A DNA stretch of 64,000 bases from OLB4 sp002050165. Lineage in GTDB: Bacteria > Bacteroidota > Ignavibacteria > Tepidaquicellales > Tepidaquicellaceae. This document shows positions 1 to 8,913 of the stretch, piece after piece. The stretch spans positions 28,962 to 92,961 of the forward strand of contig SZPC01000009.1 in NCBI GenBank assembly GCA_030263475.1, read 5' to 3'. The notes below the pieces were generated by a model. The model was not told where the DNA came from and ran no database searches. It saw only the letters and a program-made list of their open reading frames with translations. The translations under genes were made by a program, and so were the position numbers. Positions within the stretch are counted from its first letter, which is position 1. Every line of letters starts with the position of its first letter.

Positions 1-1
1 C

Positions 2-1669
2 GTACTATCAAAAAAGAAAGCTGACTCAATCAAAATGTGGGATCGGATTGTTGAAATTCATGAAAAGGGTGAAATCATCAAAGGCAGATGTGTCAGAAGG
101 ATTAAAGGCGGCTTCGTAGTTGACCTCAACGGCCTGACTGCCTTTTTACCAGGTTCACAAATTGATACCAAACCAATCAGGGATTATGATGAATACGTCG
201 GAAAAGTTCTTGATTTTAAAGTTATCAAAATAAATAACGCGATTGAGAACATCATTGTTTCGCATAAGATTATTATTGAGGAATCAATGGCGGGGCAAAG
301 AAACGAACTGCTCAAGACAATCGAGAAGGGAATGAACCTTGAGGCGGTTGTTAAAGCTATTACAGACTTCGGTGTGTTCGTTGATCTCGGTGGGCTTGAT
401 GGCCTCATTCACATTACTGATCTCTCATGGGGAAGAATTAATCATCCCAGCGATATCGTAAAACTCGACCAAAAGATACAAGTACACGTAATTGAATTTG
501 ACAAGGAGAAGGAAAGGGTATATCTTGGTTTGAAACAATTGCAGAAGCACCCATGGGAAAATATTAATGAACGGTATAAAATTGGCGATAAGGTTTCCGG
601 AAAGGTGGTGTCGTTAACCGATTACGGTGCATTTATTGAGATTGAAAAAGGTATCGAAGGATTAATTCACGTTAGCGAAATGTCCTGGACGCACCATATA
701 ACGAACCCCGGACAGATTGTAACAATGGGACAACTTGTCGAAGCGCAAATTCTCAATATTGATATTGACGAGAGAAAGCTATCGCTTGGAATGAAACAAC
801 TCACCCCTAATCCATGGCAGAGTTTGCTTGAGAAATTCCCGGTTGGTACAAAACAAAAAGGTAAAGTTTGCAATATAACGAGATTTGGGGTTTTTGTTGA
901 ACTTGAGGAAGGTGTTGACGGGCTTGTCCATATATCCGATATCTCATGGACTAAGAAAATTCTTGATGTAAATTCATTCTTTAAAATGGATCAGGAAGTT
1001 GAGGTTGTTATTCTCGGGGTTGATGTTGCAAACCAAAGGATTTCATTGGGAATCAAGCAGCTAATTGAAAACCCGTGGGAGAAACTTGAAGATCAGTATA
1101 AAGCGGGAACAGAGGCTGAGGTTAAAGTTATGAAACCGATTGAACGCGGAATCATTGTGGAAATTGGTGGCGATCTTGATGCATTTTTACCTGCTTCACA
1201 ACTCGCTCCGGTCAATATCAGGAACTTCAAGGAACTGTTCAAAGAAGGTGATACGTTCATGTCTGAAGTAATTGAATTTGATAAATCGAATAAAAAAATA
1301 GTACTCTCAGTAAATGAATACCTGAAAGACAAAACGGAAGATGAAATTACCGCATATCAGGATAAATTTAATTTCACTAGGCGGTTTACATTGAAAGATC
1401 TTCAGGAAAAGAAAAAGGCATACGAATCAGAACCGATTGATTTCAGGATAGAGGATATTATCGGTGAAGATGATCCTAACCTTGTTAAGCAGCCTGTTAC
1501 AATTGAGACTTTTGAAACCAAGGCGATGGTTGAACCGAAGGAAGATAAACCTGAATCTGAAGTGCCTTCCGAAGAAGTCAAGCAGGAAATGAAACCGGAT
1601 GACAGTGACGATAAGCAGCAGGATTCAGTTGGTCACGATGATACCGGAGAGGATAAAAAACCTGAGTAA
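2..1669 (+). CDS. rpsA: 30S ribosomal protein S1 (5' end outside the window)
   Basis: S1 binds mRNA on the small ribosomal subunit and helps initiation, which matters in a genome with few Shine-Dalgarno sites. The frame is open from base 2, so the gene starts upstream; the first Met, at base 35, is not the true start. The window opens at the end of S1 domain 1 and five further S1 domains follow. The middle ones carry GVFVDL/GAFIEI and GLIHI/GLVHIS motifs followed by SW; the last (ending in DAFLPASQL) is more divergent. About 70 residues of acidic, low-complexity sequence end the protein. A hairpin terminator lies about 25 bases after the stop. Identity is certain; the N-terminus is not visible. 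Confidence 0.96.
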   Translation, partial: VLSKKKADSIKMWDRIVEIHEKGEIIKGRCVRRIKGGFVVDLNGLTAFLPGSQIDTKPIRDYDEYVGKVLDFKVIKINNAIENIIVSHKIIIEESMAGQRNELLKTIEKGMNLEAVVKAITDFGVFVDLGGLDGLIHITDLSWGRINHPSDIVKLDQKIQVHVIEFDKEKERVYLGLKQLQKHPWENINERYKIGDKVSGKVVSLTDYGAFIEIEKGIEGLIHVSEMSWTHHITNPGQIVTMGQLVEAQILNIDIDERKLSLGMKQLTPNPWQSLLEKFPVGTKQKGKVCNITRFGVFVELEEGVDGLVHISDISWTKKILDVNSFFKMDQEVEVVILGVDVANQRISLGIKQLIENPWEKLEDQYKAGTEAEVKVMKPIERGIIVEIGGDLDAFLPASQLAPVNIRNFKELFKEGDTFMSEVIEFDKSNKKIVLSVNEYLKDKTEDEITAYQDKFNFTRRFTLKDLQEKKKAYESEPIDFRIEDIIGEDDPNLVKQPVTIETFETKAMVEPKEDKPESEVPSEEVKQEMKPDDSDDKQQDSVGHDDTGEDKKPE

Positions 1670-1693
1670 ACGACTTATAATGTAATTACGATT

Positions 1694-1726
1694 AACCCCT
1701 GTTAAACTGATTAGCAGGGGTTTTTC
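1694..1726 (+). terminator. Rho-independent terminator of rpsA
   Basis: An 8-bp perfect stem (AACCCCTG at 1694-1701 with CAGGGGTT at 1715-1722) closes a 13-base loop and runs into a short T tract. It lies 25 bases after the rpsA stop and before purC. Confidence 0.85.
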
Positions 1727-1794
1727 ATTTGGAAGAATTTACTAAACTTCGTGGAGTTAATAGAATATTAAAACGAAAACTTTTAACTTGCAGA

Positions 1795-2502
1795 ATGGAA
1801 AAAAAACTTATATACGAAGGGAAAGCGAAGTGTATTTATGAAATTATCGGTAGGGAGAATATTTACTTGCAGGAATTTAAAGATGATGCGACTGCATTTA
1901 ACGGTGAAAAGAAACAAAGCGTTGCAGGCAAAGGTGCGTTGAATAATTCTATTTCTGCGATTTTGTTTGAATACCTGCGCAGTAAAGGGGTTAATTCACA
2001 TTTTATCGAAAGAGTTTCCGATACCGGGATGCTTGTTAGACCATTGAAGATAATTAAGGTCGAGGTAGTTTGCAGGAATATAGCCGCAGGAAGTCTCGTC
2101 AGAAAATTTGGATTTAGCGAGGCGGCGGAGCTTTCAAAACCGCTTATTGAGTATTATTATAAATCTGATGAATTCGGTGATCCACTCTTTACACTCGCTC
2201 ACATTGAGGAAATGAAAATCGCTAATGTTAATGAAATGAAAAAAATTGATGCAGTGACTTTAGAAGTGAACTTACATTTGAAGAAATTTTTTTCCGATCA
2301 CGGAATTAAGTTAGTTGATTTCAAATTAGAATTTGGGTACGATTCAAACGGAGAAATAGTATTAGCCGATGAAATCTCTCCGGATACTTGCAGGTTATGG
2401 GATTTGGAATCTGGGAAAAAGCTCGATAAGGATAACTTCAGATTTGGTCTTGGAAATATTGCCGAAACCTACGTAGAGATATTAGATAAAATCAGAAAAT
2501 GA
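1795..2502 (+). CDS. purC: Phosphoribosylaminoimidazole-succinocarboxamide synthase (SAICAR synthase)
   Basis: PurC joins CAIR and aspartate using ATP in de novo purine synthesis. The 235-residue product has the family N-terminus (YEGKAKCIYE), the VEVVCRNIAAGS motif and the C-terminal DEISPDTCRLWD motif, and is of usual length. The frame is open back to 1729, but the ATG at 1795 is chosen because homology begins there and the longer form would start close to the rpsA terminator. No convincing Shine-Dalgarno sequence precedes it. The stop overlaps the psd start by 4 bases (ATGA), suggesting translational coupling with psd and pssA although the functions differ. Confidence 0.95.
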   Translation: MEKKLIYEGKAKCIYEIIGRENIYLQEFKDDATAFNGEKKQSVAGKGALNNSISAILFEYLRSKGVNSHFIERVSDTGMLVRPLKIIKVEVVCRNIAAGSLVRKFGFSEAAELSKPLIEYYYKSDEFGDPLFTLAHIEEMKIANVNEMKKIDAVTLEVNLHLKKFFSDHGIKLVDFKLEFGYDSNGEIVLADEISPDTCRLWDLESGKKLDKDNFRFGLGNIAETYVEILDKIRK

Positions 2503-3170
2503 AATTAACAAATTACGGAAGAGATGTAATTATTATTGTTCTGGTTTCCACCATCGCTATTGATGTCGTTGCATTTTATATAAATATATTGTGGCTAAAA
2601 CTTGCACTGATATCTATATCGGTGCTTTTTTTTGGATTCACACTTTATTTTTTCAGAGATCCTGAAAGGGAAGTTCCGCAAGGGTTAAACGATAATTCAA
2701 TTCTCTCAGCTGCCGACGGTAAAGTAGTTTTAGTGGACGATATAATTAACGAAAAATACGATGTATTCGAAGCTGGAGAAAAATTGAAACAGTTGAGCAT
2801 TTTCCTTTCTCCTTTGAACGTTCATGTAAATAGAATTCCGGTTTCGGGTACAGTTAACTATTTTGAATACATAAAGGGCGATTACGTTGTAGCTTTTGAC
2901 CATAAATCATCAGATAGAAATGAACGGACAGAAATAGGAATTTTAAGTTTATCCGGCAGTAAATTAATCTTCAAACAGATTGCCGGGTTTGTAGCGCGGC
3001 GGATTGTGTGCGATATAAGAAAGGGCGATACAGTTAAATCCGGCGACAAATTCGGGATGATAAAATTCGGGTCACGGGTTGATTACATATTTAAACCGAG
3101 CACGAAAATATTTGTAAAAGTAGGCGATCATGTCAAAGCAGGTGAAACAATTATAGGTGAACTATGTTGA
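2499..3170 (+). CDS. psd: Phosphatidylserine decarboxylase, short type
   Basis: Psd decarboxylates phosphatidylserine to phosphatidylethanolamine at the inner membrane. The 223-residue protein has two hydrophobic N-terminal segments (roughly residues 8-55), then a FFRDPERE motif, a conserved LSIFLSPLNVHVNR stretch and, near the C-terminus, FGSRVDYIF. Ser of this Gly-Ser pair is the expected self-cleavage site that forms the pyruvoyl group and the two subunits. Length and motif match the short Bacteroidota/archaeal-type enzyme, not the 300-residue E. coli form. It overlaps purC by 4 bases and pssA by 7 bases; the next gene makes its substrate. Confidence 0.94.
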   Translation: MKLTNYGRDVIIIVLVSTIAIDVVAFYINILWLKLALISISVLFFGFTLYFFRDPEREVPQGLNDNSILSAADGKVVLVDDIINEKYDVFEAGEKLKQLSIFLSPLNVHVNRIPVSGTVNYFEYIKGDYVVAFDHKSSDRNERTEIGILSLSGSKLIFKQIAGFVARRIVCDIRKGDTVKSGDKFGMIKFGSRVDYIFKPSTKIFVKVGDHVKAGETIIGELC

Positions 3171-3922
3171 TATCGAGAAACTTTATTCCGTCGCTGTTTA
3201 CAATTCTCAACGGGGTTTGTGGATTTCTTTCCGTTATTAATGCGACTGAGGGAAAGTTTGATATGGCCTGTATATTTATTTTTTATGCAATGCTGTTTGA
3301 CGCATTTGATGGAATTATCGCCAGGGCATTAAATTCCGCCAGCCAGTTCGGTGTTGAACTTGATTCATTGTCTGACGTGATTTCATTTGGATTTGCACCT
3401 TCATATTTGTTGTACTCAATACATTACAAAGGTATAGAAACTTTCGGTGTAATAATTTCCTCAATCTTTCTGGTGTTTGCAGCTCTCAGGTTAGCGAGAT
3501 TCAACGTTCAGCTTGTTGGTTTTAATAAGGATAAGTTTAACGGACTTCCGGCTCCGTTCGCGGCTGCAACTTTGTGTTCATATCTCATTTTCTACCACGA
3601 TAAAATTTTCGCGGAAGAAACAAGCAATATTGTAATAACGATACTTGCAATCGGGCTCCCTCTCCTGATGATCAGCAGATTTCAATACGATACTTTACCT
3701 AAATTCAGCAAAGAGGGCTTTAAAAAAAATCCCGTAAAAGTCTTTGTATTTCTGATAGCAATTTTACTAATCGTAATTTCTCGTGGAGAAGCAACATTTT
3801 CATTTTGTCTGGTTTTTATCTTGACGGGTATAGCGCGAAGTATAAATAACCGCTTTAAAAGAAAAACTCACCCAACAAATGAAGTGGAGTTTTTTGAGAT
3901 GGAAGAAAGTAATTCAAAGTAG
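3164..3922 (+). CDS. pssA: CDP-diacylglycerol-serine O-phosphatidyltransferase
   Basis: PssA transfers phosphatidate from CDP-diacylglycerol to serine; its product feeds the overlapping psd gene. The CDP-alcohol phosphotransferase motif is complete: D46, D49-G50, A53-R54, G63, D67 and D71. The rest of the 252 residues is mainly membrane-spanning, with a short charged tail. The start overlaps the end of psd. The last 9 bases overlap the end of the convergent cysteine desulfurase gene. Serine rather than glycerol phosphate as acceptor is inferred from family resemblance and linkage to psd. Confidence 0.93.
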   Translation: MLISRNFIPSLFTILNGVCGFLSVINATEGKFDMACIFIFYAMLFDAFDGIIARALNSASQFGVELDSLSDVISFGFAPSYLLYSIHYKGIETFGVIISSIFLVFAALRLARFNVQLVGFNKDKFNGLPAPFAAATLCSYLIFYHDKIFAEETSNIVITILAIGLPLLMISRFQYDTLPKFSKEGFKKNPVKVFVFLIAILLIVISRGEATFSFCLVFILTGIARSINNRFKRKTHPTNEVEFFEMEESNSK

Positions 3923-5068
3923 CCCCAAAGCCTTTTTTAGAAGTTTTACAAATCTCACAATATCATCCGGAGTATTAAATCTCCCAAGAGAAATTCTGAT
4001 GGTTGCCATGGCTGTTTCATTGTCGTGACCCAGCTCCTGCATAACGTGTGATGGTTTCAGAGAGCCCGAAGTGCAAGCTGACCCTCCCGATACTGCTACT
4101 CCATCAATATCTAATTTCATAAAAAGAGTTTCAGAATCGAAATTAATTTTTGATTTGTAAAAAGAAATGCTGACAATATTTGGTACTGATAAATATTCAG
4201 ATGAATTTAAAATAAACAATTGTGAGAAATCGTTTAATCCGGTCATTAACTGTGCGTGAAGAGTTTTGTAATGTTTAATATCGTTTTCCATCTCAGATTT
4301 CAATATTTCAACTGCTTTTTGGAATCCAGCTATAGCGGGGATGTTCTCAGTCCCGCCACGTTTATTCCGTTCCTGACTTCCGCCATGTAGTAAATTTTCA
4401 TATCTGATATTTTCGTTAACGTATATAAAACCGATTCCCTTCGGTCCGTAAATTTTATGTGCGGAAGCAGATATACTGTCCACCCCGAGTTCTTTTACAT
4501 TTATATCCATTTTCCCAAAACTCTGTACAGTATCGGAATGAAAAGGTATATTCTTTGATTTACAATGTTCAGCAATTTTTTTAATGTCATTTTTAACACC
4601 GGTTTCGTTATTGACGTGCATTATACTTACTGCGATAGTAGCTTCATCCAATAAATCGAGAACTTCCCCGGGATCAATTGAACCGTTTCGTTCCGGTTTT
4701 ACATATCGGGGAATTACGTTGAAATTTTTATTTAAGTAATTCATAGTTTCCAATACCGCCATGTGTTCTATGGATGAAGTTATAATACAATTTTTTTCCC
4801 CGGGTGGTAAAGAAATTCCTTTGAGAAAAGTGTTTATAGATTCCGTACCACCTGAGGTAAAGAAAATTTCCTTCGGTTTACACCTTATAAATTCTGCGAT
4901 AAGGTCACGTGTATCTTCGAGCATGACTTTAGCAATTTTTCCGTATTGGTGTATAGAAGACGGATTACCGAAAATTTCAGTCAAATATGGCTGCATCGCT
5001 TCAAAAACACGGGGGTCAACCGGGGTTGTAGCAGCGTTATCGAGATAGATTTTATCGTTTGATTGCAT
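3914..5068 (-). CDS. Cysteine desulfurase, NifS/IscS family
   Basis: This PLP enzyme removes sulfur from cysteine as an enzyme-bound persulfide for Fe-S clusters and thiolated tRNA. The 384-residue protein begins with the characteristic YLDNAATTP, has the PLP lysine at K205 (SASAHKIYGPKG) and the persulfide cysteine at C332 (GGSACTSGS). The GSACTSG context and length fit the class I NifS/IscS branch. No iscU or iscR is adjacent; Mrp and Nfu genes about 8 kb away belong to the same process. It is transcribed alone, converging on pssA with a 9-base overlap. Whether it is the main IscS or a dedicated paralogue cannot be told. Confidence 0.93.
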   Translation of the reverse strand: MQSNDKIYLDNAATTPVDPRVFEAMQPYLTEIFGNPSSIHQYGKIAKVMLEDTRDLIAEFIRCKPKEIFFTSGGTESINTFLKGISLPPGEKNCIITSSIEHMAVLETMNYLNKNFNVIPRYVKPERNGSIDPGEVLDLLDEATIAVSIMHVNNETGVKNDIKKIAEHCKSKNIPFHSDTVQSFGKMDINVKELGVDSISASAHKIYGPKGIGFIYVNENIRYENLLHGGSQERNKRGGTENIPAIAGFQKAVEILKSEMENDIKHYKTLHAQLMTGLNDFSQLFILNSSEYLSVPNIVSISFYKSKINFDSETLFMKLDIDGVAVSGGSACTSGSLKPSHVMQELGHDNETAMATIRISLGRFNTPDDIVRFVKLLKKALGLL

Positions 5069-5121
5069 TAATCTTAAAATTTATCCAATTTTGTATGTAA
5101 ATTAACTTCTATGAAATCCAA

Positions 5122-5676
5122 TTGAACTTCAATTATAAAGAACTACGGCTGATCCCTAATGTACTTTCAATTTTTAGATTAGTTCTTGTAATTCCGATAG
5201 TGTATTTTATATTAAACGGAATAGAGGAACACAGAAATTTAATTTTGGTTTTACTGTTTGTAATGTATGTTACGGATATTTCGGATGGATTTATTGCAAG
5301 AAAATTTAATATGGTTTCAGAAACCGGGAAGATAATTGATCCTATTGCGGATAAAATTGCTGTAGCAGCAATTTTTATTTCATTATTTATTTACGATATG
5401 ATCCCGGTTTGGTTTTTTTGTATTGTTATATTCCGGGATATATTAATTTTAATTTTTGGTTATTTTGTGGGGAAAAAGAAAGATATTATTATGATTTCCA
5501 ATTTTATGGGAAAGATTACTGTATTCGGGATTGGATTGGTGATTTTGCTTACTATTTTAAAGATGGAACTTTTAACTCCTTATATAAGATTTTTATATTA
5601 CATTGTAACAATATTAATTGTATATTCAAGTATTCTGTATTTCTTCAGATACAAAAAAACAATAGGAGAACATTAA
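5122..5676 (+). CDS. pgsA: CDP-alcohol phosphatidyltransferase, probably CDP-diacylglycerol-glycerol-3-phosphate 3-phosphatidyltransferase
   Basis: PgsA makes phosphatidylglycerol phosphate, the first step to phosphatidylglycerol and cardiolipin. The 184-residue membrane protein opens with the LIPNVLSIFRL segment typical of PgsA and has the full motif D52, D55-G56, A59-R60, G69, D73 and D77. Four or more hydrophobic helices follow. The start is TTG at 5122; the ATG at 5111 is in frame with an immediate stop and cannot be used. The stop is directly adjacent to the next gene's ATG. Acceptor specificity is inferred from the N-terminal match and length; another CDP-alcohol enzyme is possible. Confidence 0.85.
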   Translation: MNFNYKELRLIPNVLSIFRLVLVIPIVYFILNGIEEHRNLILVLLFVMYVTDISDGFIARKFNMVSETGKIIDPIADKIAVAAIFISLFIYDMIPVWFFCIVIFRDILILIFGYFVGKKKDIIMISNFMGKITVFGIGLVILLTILKMELLTPYIRFLYYIVTILIVYSSILYFFRYKKTIGEH

Positions 5677-6045
5677 ATGCATGCAACACTTGGAACTACT
5701 CTTGAAGTTCCACAAAAAAGAAAAAGAGCGAGGGTTAAAACCTTAACCCGGAAGGATGTAGAGAACAAAATGGAAGAAAAGCTTTTGGGTAAGCGAATCA
5801 CGAAAAAACTTATTGTAGATTCGTTATTTGACTCAATGCGTGAGTTAATAATGACTGCTGACCCAACTTTAAGAATTGAGATTCGGGATTTTGGAGTATT
5901 TGAGGTTAAGAAAACAAAACCAAAACCCAAAGCACGTAATCTGAAAACTGGGGAATTTGTATATGTACCCGGTAGGAGAAAAATGCACTTCAAACCAGGT
6001 AAACTTCTTAAGAATTTCCTTAAAGAGCAAATCACCAGCGAGTAA
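5677..6045 (+). CDS. HU/IHF-family DNA-binding protein with N-terminal extension
   Basis: HU-family proteins bend and compact DNA. Residues from about 22 onward match the family: LTRKDVENKM, a GKRITKKLI helix, the DFGVFEV beta region, a basic arm and the closing KPGKLLKNF helix. The protein is 122 residues against about 90 for HU because of a basic N-terminal extension (QKRKRARVK) and a somewhat longer body. A good Shine-Dalgarno (AGGAG near 5664) sits upstream, unusual for this window and fitting high expression. It abuts pgsA and is followed 5 bases later by ruvX. HU versus IHF subclass cannot be fixed by eye. Confidence 0.88.
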   Translation: MHATLGTTLEVPQKRKRARVKTLTRKDVENKMEEKLLGKRITKKLIVDSLFDSMRELIMTADPTLRIEIRDFGVFEVKKTKPKPKARNLKTGEFVYVPGRRKMHFKPGKLLKNFLKEQITSE

Positions 6046-6050
6046 AATTA

Positions 6051-6497
6051 TTGAAAGAAACAATATACCTTGCAGTTGACTTCGGTCTGAAAAGAATTGG
6101 AGTCGCTGCAAGTGATATATCAAAAACTTTAGCTTTTGCCAGAGGGTATTTTCCAAACGACGAAAAAGTTTTCGTTTCAATTTTAGATTTGGTAAAAGCC
6201 GAAAATGCCGAAAAGATAATAATCGGATACCCCCTTAAATTTAATTCAACGCATACTCACGCTACAATTCCAGTAGAAAAATTTTCAAAAAAACTAAATC
6301 AAATCTTTAAGCAGAACTCACTTTCGGTTGAGATTGTTTTCATGGACGAAAGGTTAACGAGTAAGCTTGCCCAATATCACGTTGCAAACTCGGAAATGCG
6401 CCTCTCTAAACGTAAAAATAAGGGAATACTTGATTCGCTCTCTGCTCAAATCATCCTTCAGGATTACCTCGATAGGCTGAATAACTCAAATAATTAA
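6051..6497 (+). CDS. ruvX: Holliday junction resolvase-like RNase H-fold protein, RuvX/YqgF family
   Basis: YqgF proteins have an RNase H-like fold and are linked to 16S rRNA 5'-end maturation and to Holliday junction resolution. The 148-residue product shows the first acidic motif as AVDFGLKRIGVA, the IIGYPLKFN strand, and FMDERLTS, with a later SLSAQIILQDYL helix containing the usual D/Q region. Length fits the family. The start is TTG at 6051, 5 bases after the HU stop. It sits between HU and an AlbA_2 protein, probably in one transcript. The third catalytic acidic residue is less clear than the first two. Confidence 0.87.
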   Translation: MKETIYLAVDFGLKRIGVAASDISKTLAFARGYFPNDEKVFVSILDLVKAENAEKIIIGYPLKFNSTHTHATIPVEKFSKKLNQIFKQNSLSVEIVFMDERLTSKLAQYHVANSEMRLSKRKNKGILDSLSAQIILQDYLDRLNNSNN

Positions 6498-6500
6498 CGA

Positions 6501-7139
6501 ATGTACGTAATAGAACTTTACAAAATTATTGAGGGTGGTGAAAACTCAAAAGTGGAGTTTAAGAGAAAATTCTCAACGCCAGAAAAAATCGCAAAAGAAA
6601 TGTCAGCTTTTGCAAATTCAAAAGGCGGTGTAATAATCTTCGGTGTTGATGATTCAAAAGAAATCATTGGTGTCGAAAGTGAGAAAGGTGAAATTGAGCT
6701 TATTACAACTGCTTCAAAGTTCTATTCTGAACCTGAAATTCAGTTTACTTACGAAGTTGTTTTCATCAAAGGAGTTGATGTTGTGGTGGTAAATGTACCG
6801 GAGAGCAAAACAAAACCGCACAAAATCGTCTCTGAACAAAATGGAAAAAACCCGAAATATTTTATAAGGCAAGGTGAGAAAAGTGTACTTGCATCGAGGG
6901 AAACAGTTGGAATCTTGAGAAATTCAAACAACAACAAGCCGTTCAAATTAAACTTTGGTGAAATTGAAAAAAGTCTTTTCAGGTACCTGGATGAAAATGA
7001 AAAAATAACGCTCAAAGGATTTAAGCGACTTGTTAATATTTCAGAAAGAAGGGCGAGCAGAATTTTGGTAAATCTTGTGAGGGCAGAAGTAATAAGGCAT
7101 CACAACAACGGTTATGAAGAATTCTTTACTCTACCGTGA
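6501..7139 (+). CDS. AlbA_2 (Schlafen-like) domain protein with C-terminal winged helix
   Basis: The N-terminal half (about residues 8-125) is an AlbA_2/divergent AAA_4 domain: an EGGENSKVEFKRKF opening, AFANSKGGVIIFGVDD and FYIRQG-like FIRQGEKS. The last 60 residues look like a winged helix (EKITLKGFKRLV, RRASRILVNLVRAEVI). In other bacteria such proteins are often annotated as transcriptional regulators or putative nucleic-acid enzymes; few have a known role. At 212 residues it is shorter than the usual 400-500. It starts 3 bases after ruvX and is the last gene of the pgsA-HU-ruvX run, which hints at a nucleic-acid role, but no target can be named. Confidence 0.75.
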   Translation: MYVIELYKIIEGGENSKVEFKRKFSTPEKIAKEMSAFANSKGGVIIFGVDDSKEIIGVESEKGEIELITTASKFYSEPEIQFTYEVVFIKGVDVVVVNVPESKTKPHKIVSEQNGKNPKYFIRQGEKSVLASRETVGILRNSNNNKPFKLNFGEIEKSLFRYLDENEKITLKGFKRLVNISERRASRILVNLVRAEVIRHHNNGYEEFFTLP

Positions 7140-7236
7140 ACTGATACTGTTTCGTTGGGAAACCCTGCCGGATTTAACCGTTTTATCAAAAACTCCTTTG
7201 AATTAAAATTTGTAATAGAATGTTTGAAACTCAGCA

Positions 7237-8862
7237 TTAGGATTTACTCCGTTCTACCAGAATTTCTTCTATTGTCCCAACCATTGATTTAGCTCTATCC
7301 AATAATTTCGCACCGTGATTCAGTTTCTCACTCTTAAAGTTTTCGTCATCGATCATCGAAAGGTTAATCTTAACATTCTTATAAGCGCCCCATATACCGG
7401 TTTCAAGGCATTTTGCGCCAACCTCCAGATCGCTCGATGAAGAGAGGTTACCGTGTTTTGCGAGTTCAATCATATCTTCCCAACAGCTATCAGCAACAAC
7501 CATGACTTTAAATGGCACTTCAATAGCTTTTTTAATTCCCTCCTGCATTTTCAGGTTACGGATTTCAATTTCCTCGTTGGTATTTTTAGGGAGTTTCATA
7601 GCTTCCATATAATCGCTGAACGCATCGGTATCAGCGTCAATCATGGGAATAAGTGACTTCATTTTCTCGTGCATTGGTTTTATAAGCAATCTCATGTTTT
7701 GATCGAGCTCCTCGAATTTTTTCCGTCCGAATGTCATCCATCCCATCATGGTTCCGAGCGCTGCACCGAGAGAAGCTACAAGTGCCGAAACGCTACCACC
7801 ACCCGGAGCCGCAGTTCTTGCGCCGACGAGTTCAGTAAAATCTCTCACAGACAATGATGCCAGTGGTTCGGATTCCACTTTTTCTATCATGTATTCAATG
7901 ATTCGTTTCTCTGGTACAAATGGGGTAATTGAAGAGAGCCCGAGCCTTTCGGTAACAAGTTTAATTTTCTGCCTCTCCTCTAAAATAAATAAGTTCTCTT
8001 TTTTAATATAATATTCCGCTGCTGAGAGCATTGCGTCAAGTGGAATCAATCCCACAAGCTCACTTCCACAAACTGCAAGATTCAAAATTTTGGCGATTCT
8101 AACTATTTCTTCAAATACCAAATGTGGAGGGCTGATTTTATAATCATCGAGGTTCATTGAAACCTGAGCCATATCGTATTCATCTACATACCAACCGATG
8201 CCTTTTACAGCTTTGAATTTTCCGGGTGAATCTTTTCCTCGTCCCTGCTCGCGAATGTCCAGTGCAATTCTGTGGGCTTGTTGTTTCGTTCCGAGTATAT
8301 TTACATTATATGCAATTAGGAAATTTCTCGCCCCTGATGCGGTAGCGCCGGAACGTGAAACAAACTCCTGCGGACCGTAATCAGGCTTCCATTCAGGCTT
8401 GTGTATTTTATCCTTTAGCCCCTCATATTCCCCTAAACGGATTTGTTTAAGCATTTTCCTGTTAGGGTTATCGGAAGCTTCTTCGTAAAGATAGATTGGA
8501 ACACCAAGTTCCATACCCACCATTTCACCAAACCGCTTAGCACAGGCAATACAATCTTCCATCGTGGCATTTGCTACAGGGACGAACGGCACAACATCAA
8601 CCGCGCCCATTCGTGGATGTTCACCCGAATGTTTGCTCATGTCAATGAGTTCATACGCTTTCTGCGCAAACCTGAATGCCCCCTCAATAACCGATTTTTC
8701 ATTGCCGACAAAAGTGAAAACCGTCCGATTAGTTGATTTGCCCGGATCAACATCTAAGAGCGTAACTCCCGGGATGTTTTTCAAAACATCCGCACACGCA
8801 TTTATGATTTGATTATCCCGACCTTCTGAAATGTTTGGGACACATTCAATGATTTTTTCCAT
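7237..8862 (-). CDS. ftcD: Bifunctional glutamate formimidoyltransferase / formimidoyltetrahydrofolate cyclodeaminase
   Basis: This enzyme moves the formimino group from formiminoglutamate (histidine breakdown) to tetrahydrofolate, then deaminates it to methenyl-THF. Residues 1 to about 300 are the transferase, starting ECVPNISEGR and containing GEHPRMGAVDVVPF with H82 at the position of the catalytic histidine of the mammalian enzyme. Residues about 340-535 are the cyclodeaminase, with the AAPGGGSVSALVASLGAAL motif. At 541 residues it is the same fused arrangement as animal FTCD, which also occurs in Bacteroidota. No hut genes are adjacent. The downstream gene on the same strand is not visibly coupled. 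Confidence 0.93.
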   Translation of the reverse strand: MEKIIECVPNISEGRDNQIINACADVLKNIPGVTLLDVDPGKSTNRTVFTFVGNEKSVIEGAFRFAQKAYELIDMSKHSGEHPRMGAVDVVPFVPVANATMEDCIACAKRFGEMVGMELGVPIYLYEEASDNPNRKMLKQIRLGEYEGLKDKIHKPEWKPDYGPQEFVSRSGATASGARNFLIAYNVNILGTKQQAHRIALDIREQGRGKDSPGKFKAVKGIGWYVDEYDMAQVSMNLDDYKISPPHLVFEEIVRIAKILNLAVCGSELVGLIPLDAMLSAAEYYIKKENLFILEERQKIKLVTERLGLSSITPFVPEKRIIEYMIEKVESEPLASLSVRDFTELVGARTAAPGGGSVSALVASLGAALGTMMGWMTFGRKKFEELDQNMRLLIKPMHEKMKSLIPMIDADTDAFSDYMEAMKLPKNTNEEIEIRNLKMQEGIKKAIEVPFKVMVVADSCWEDMIELAKHGNLSSSSDLEVGAKCLETGIWGAYKNVKINLSMIDDENFKSEKLNHGAKLLDRAKSMVGTIEEILVERSKS

Positions 8863-8913
8863 TTAGTATATCGTTTATATAAATTATGTAGCCGAAAAAT
8901 CGTAGGAAATTCT

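Noticed and set aside
1729..1794. Longer form of PurC starting at 1729
   Set aside because: The added 22 residues do not belong to the family and begin close to the rpsA terminator.
5409..5705. A 98-codon frame overlapping pgsA and HU
   Set aside because: It is in another frame of pgsA, whose membrane motif and start are clear; its residues have no family pattern.
7748..8011. Open frames on the plus strand opposite ftcD
   Set aside because: They mirror the strongly conserved ftcD reading frame and have no start signals or homology.
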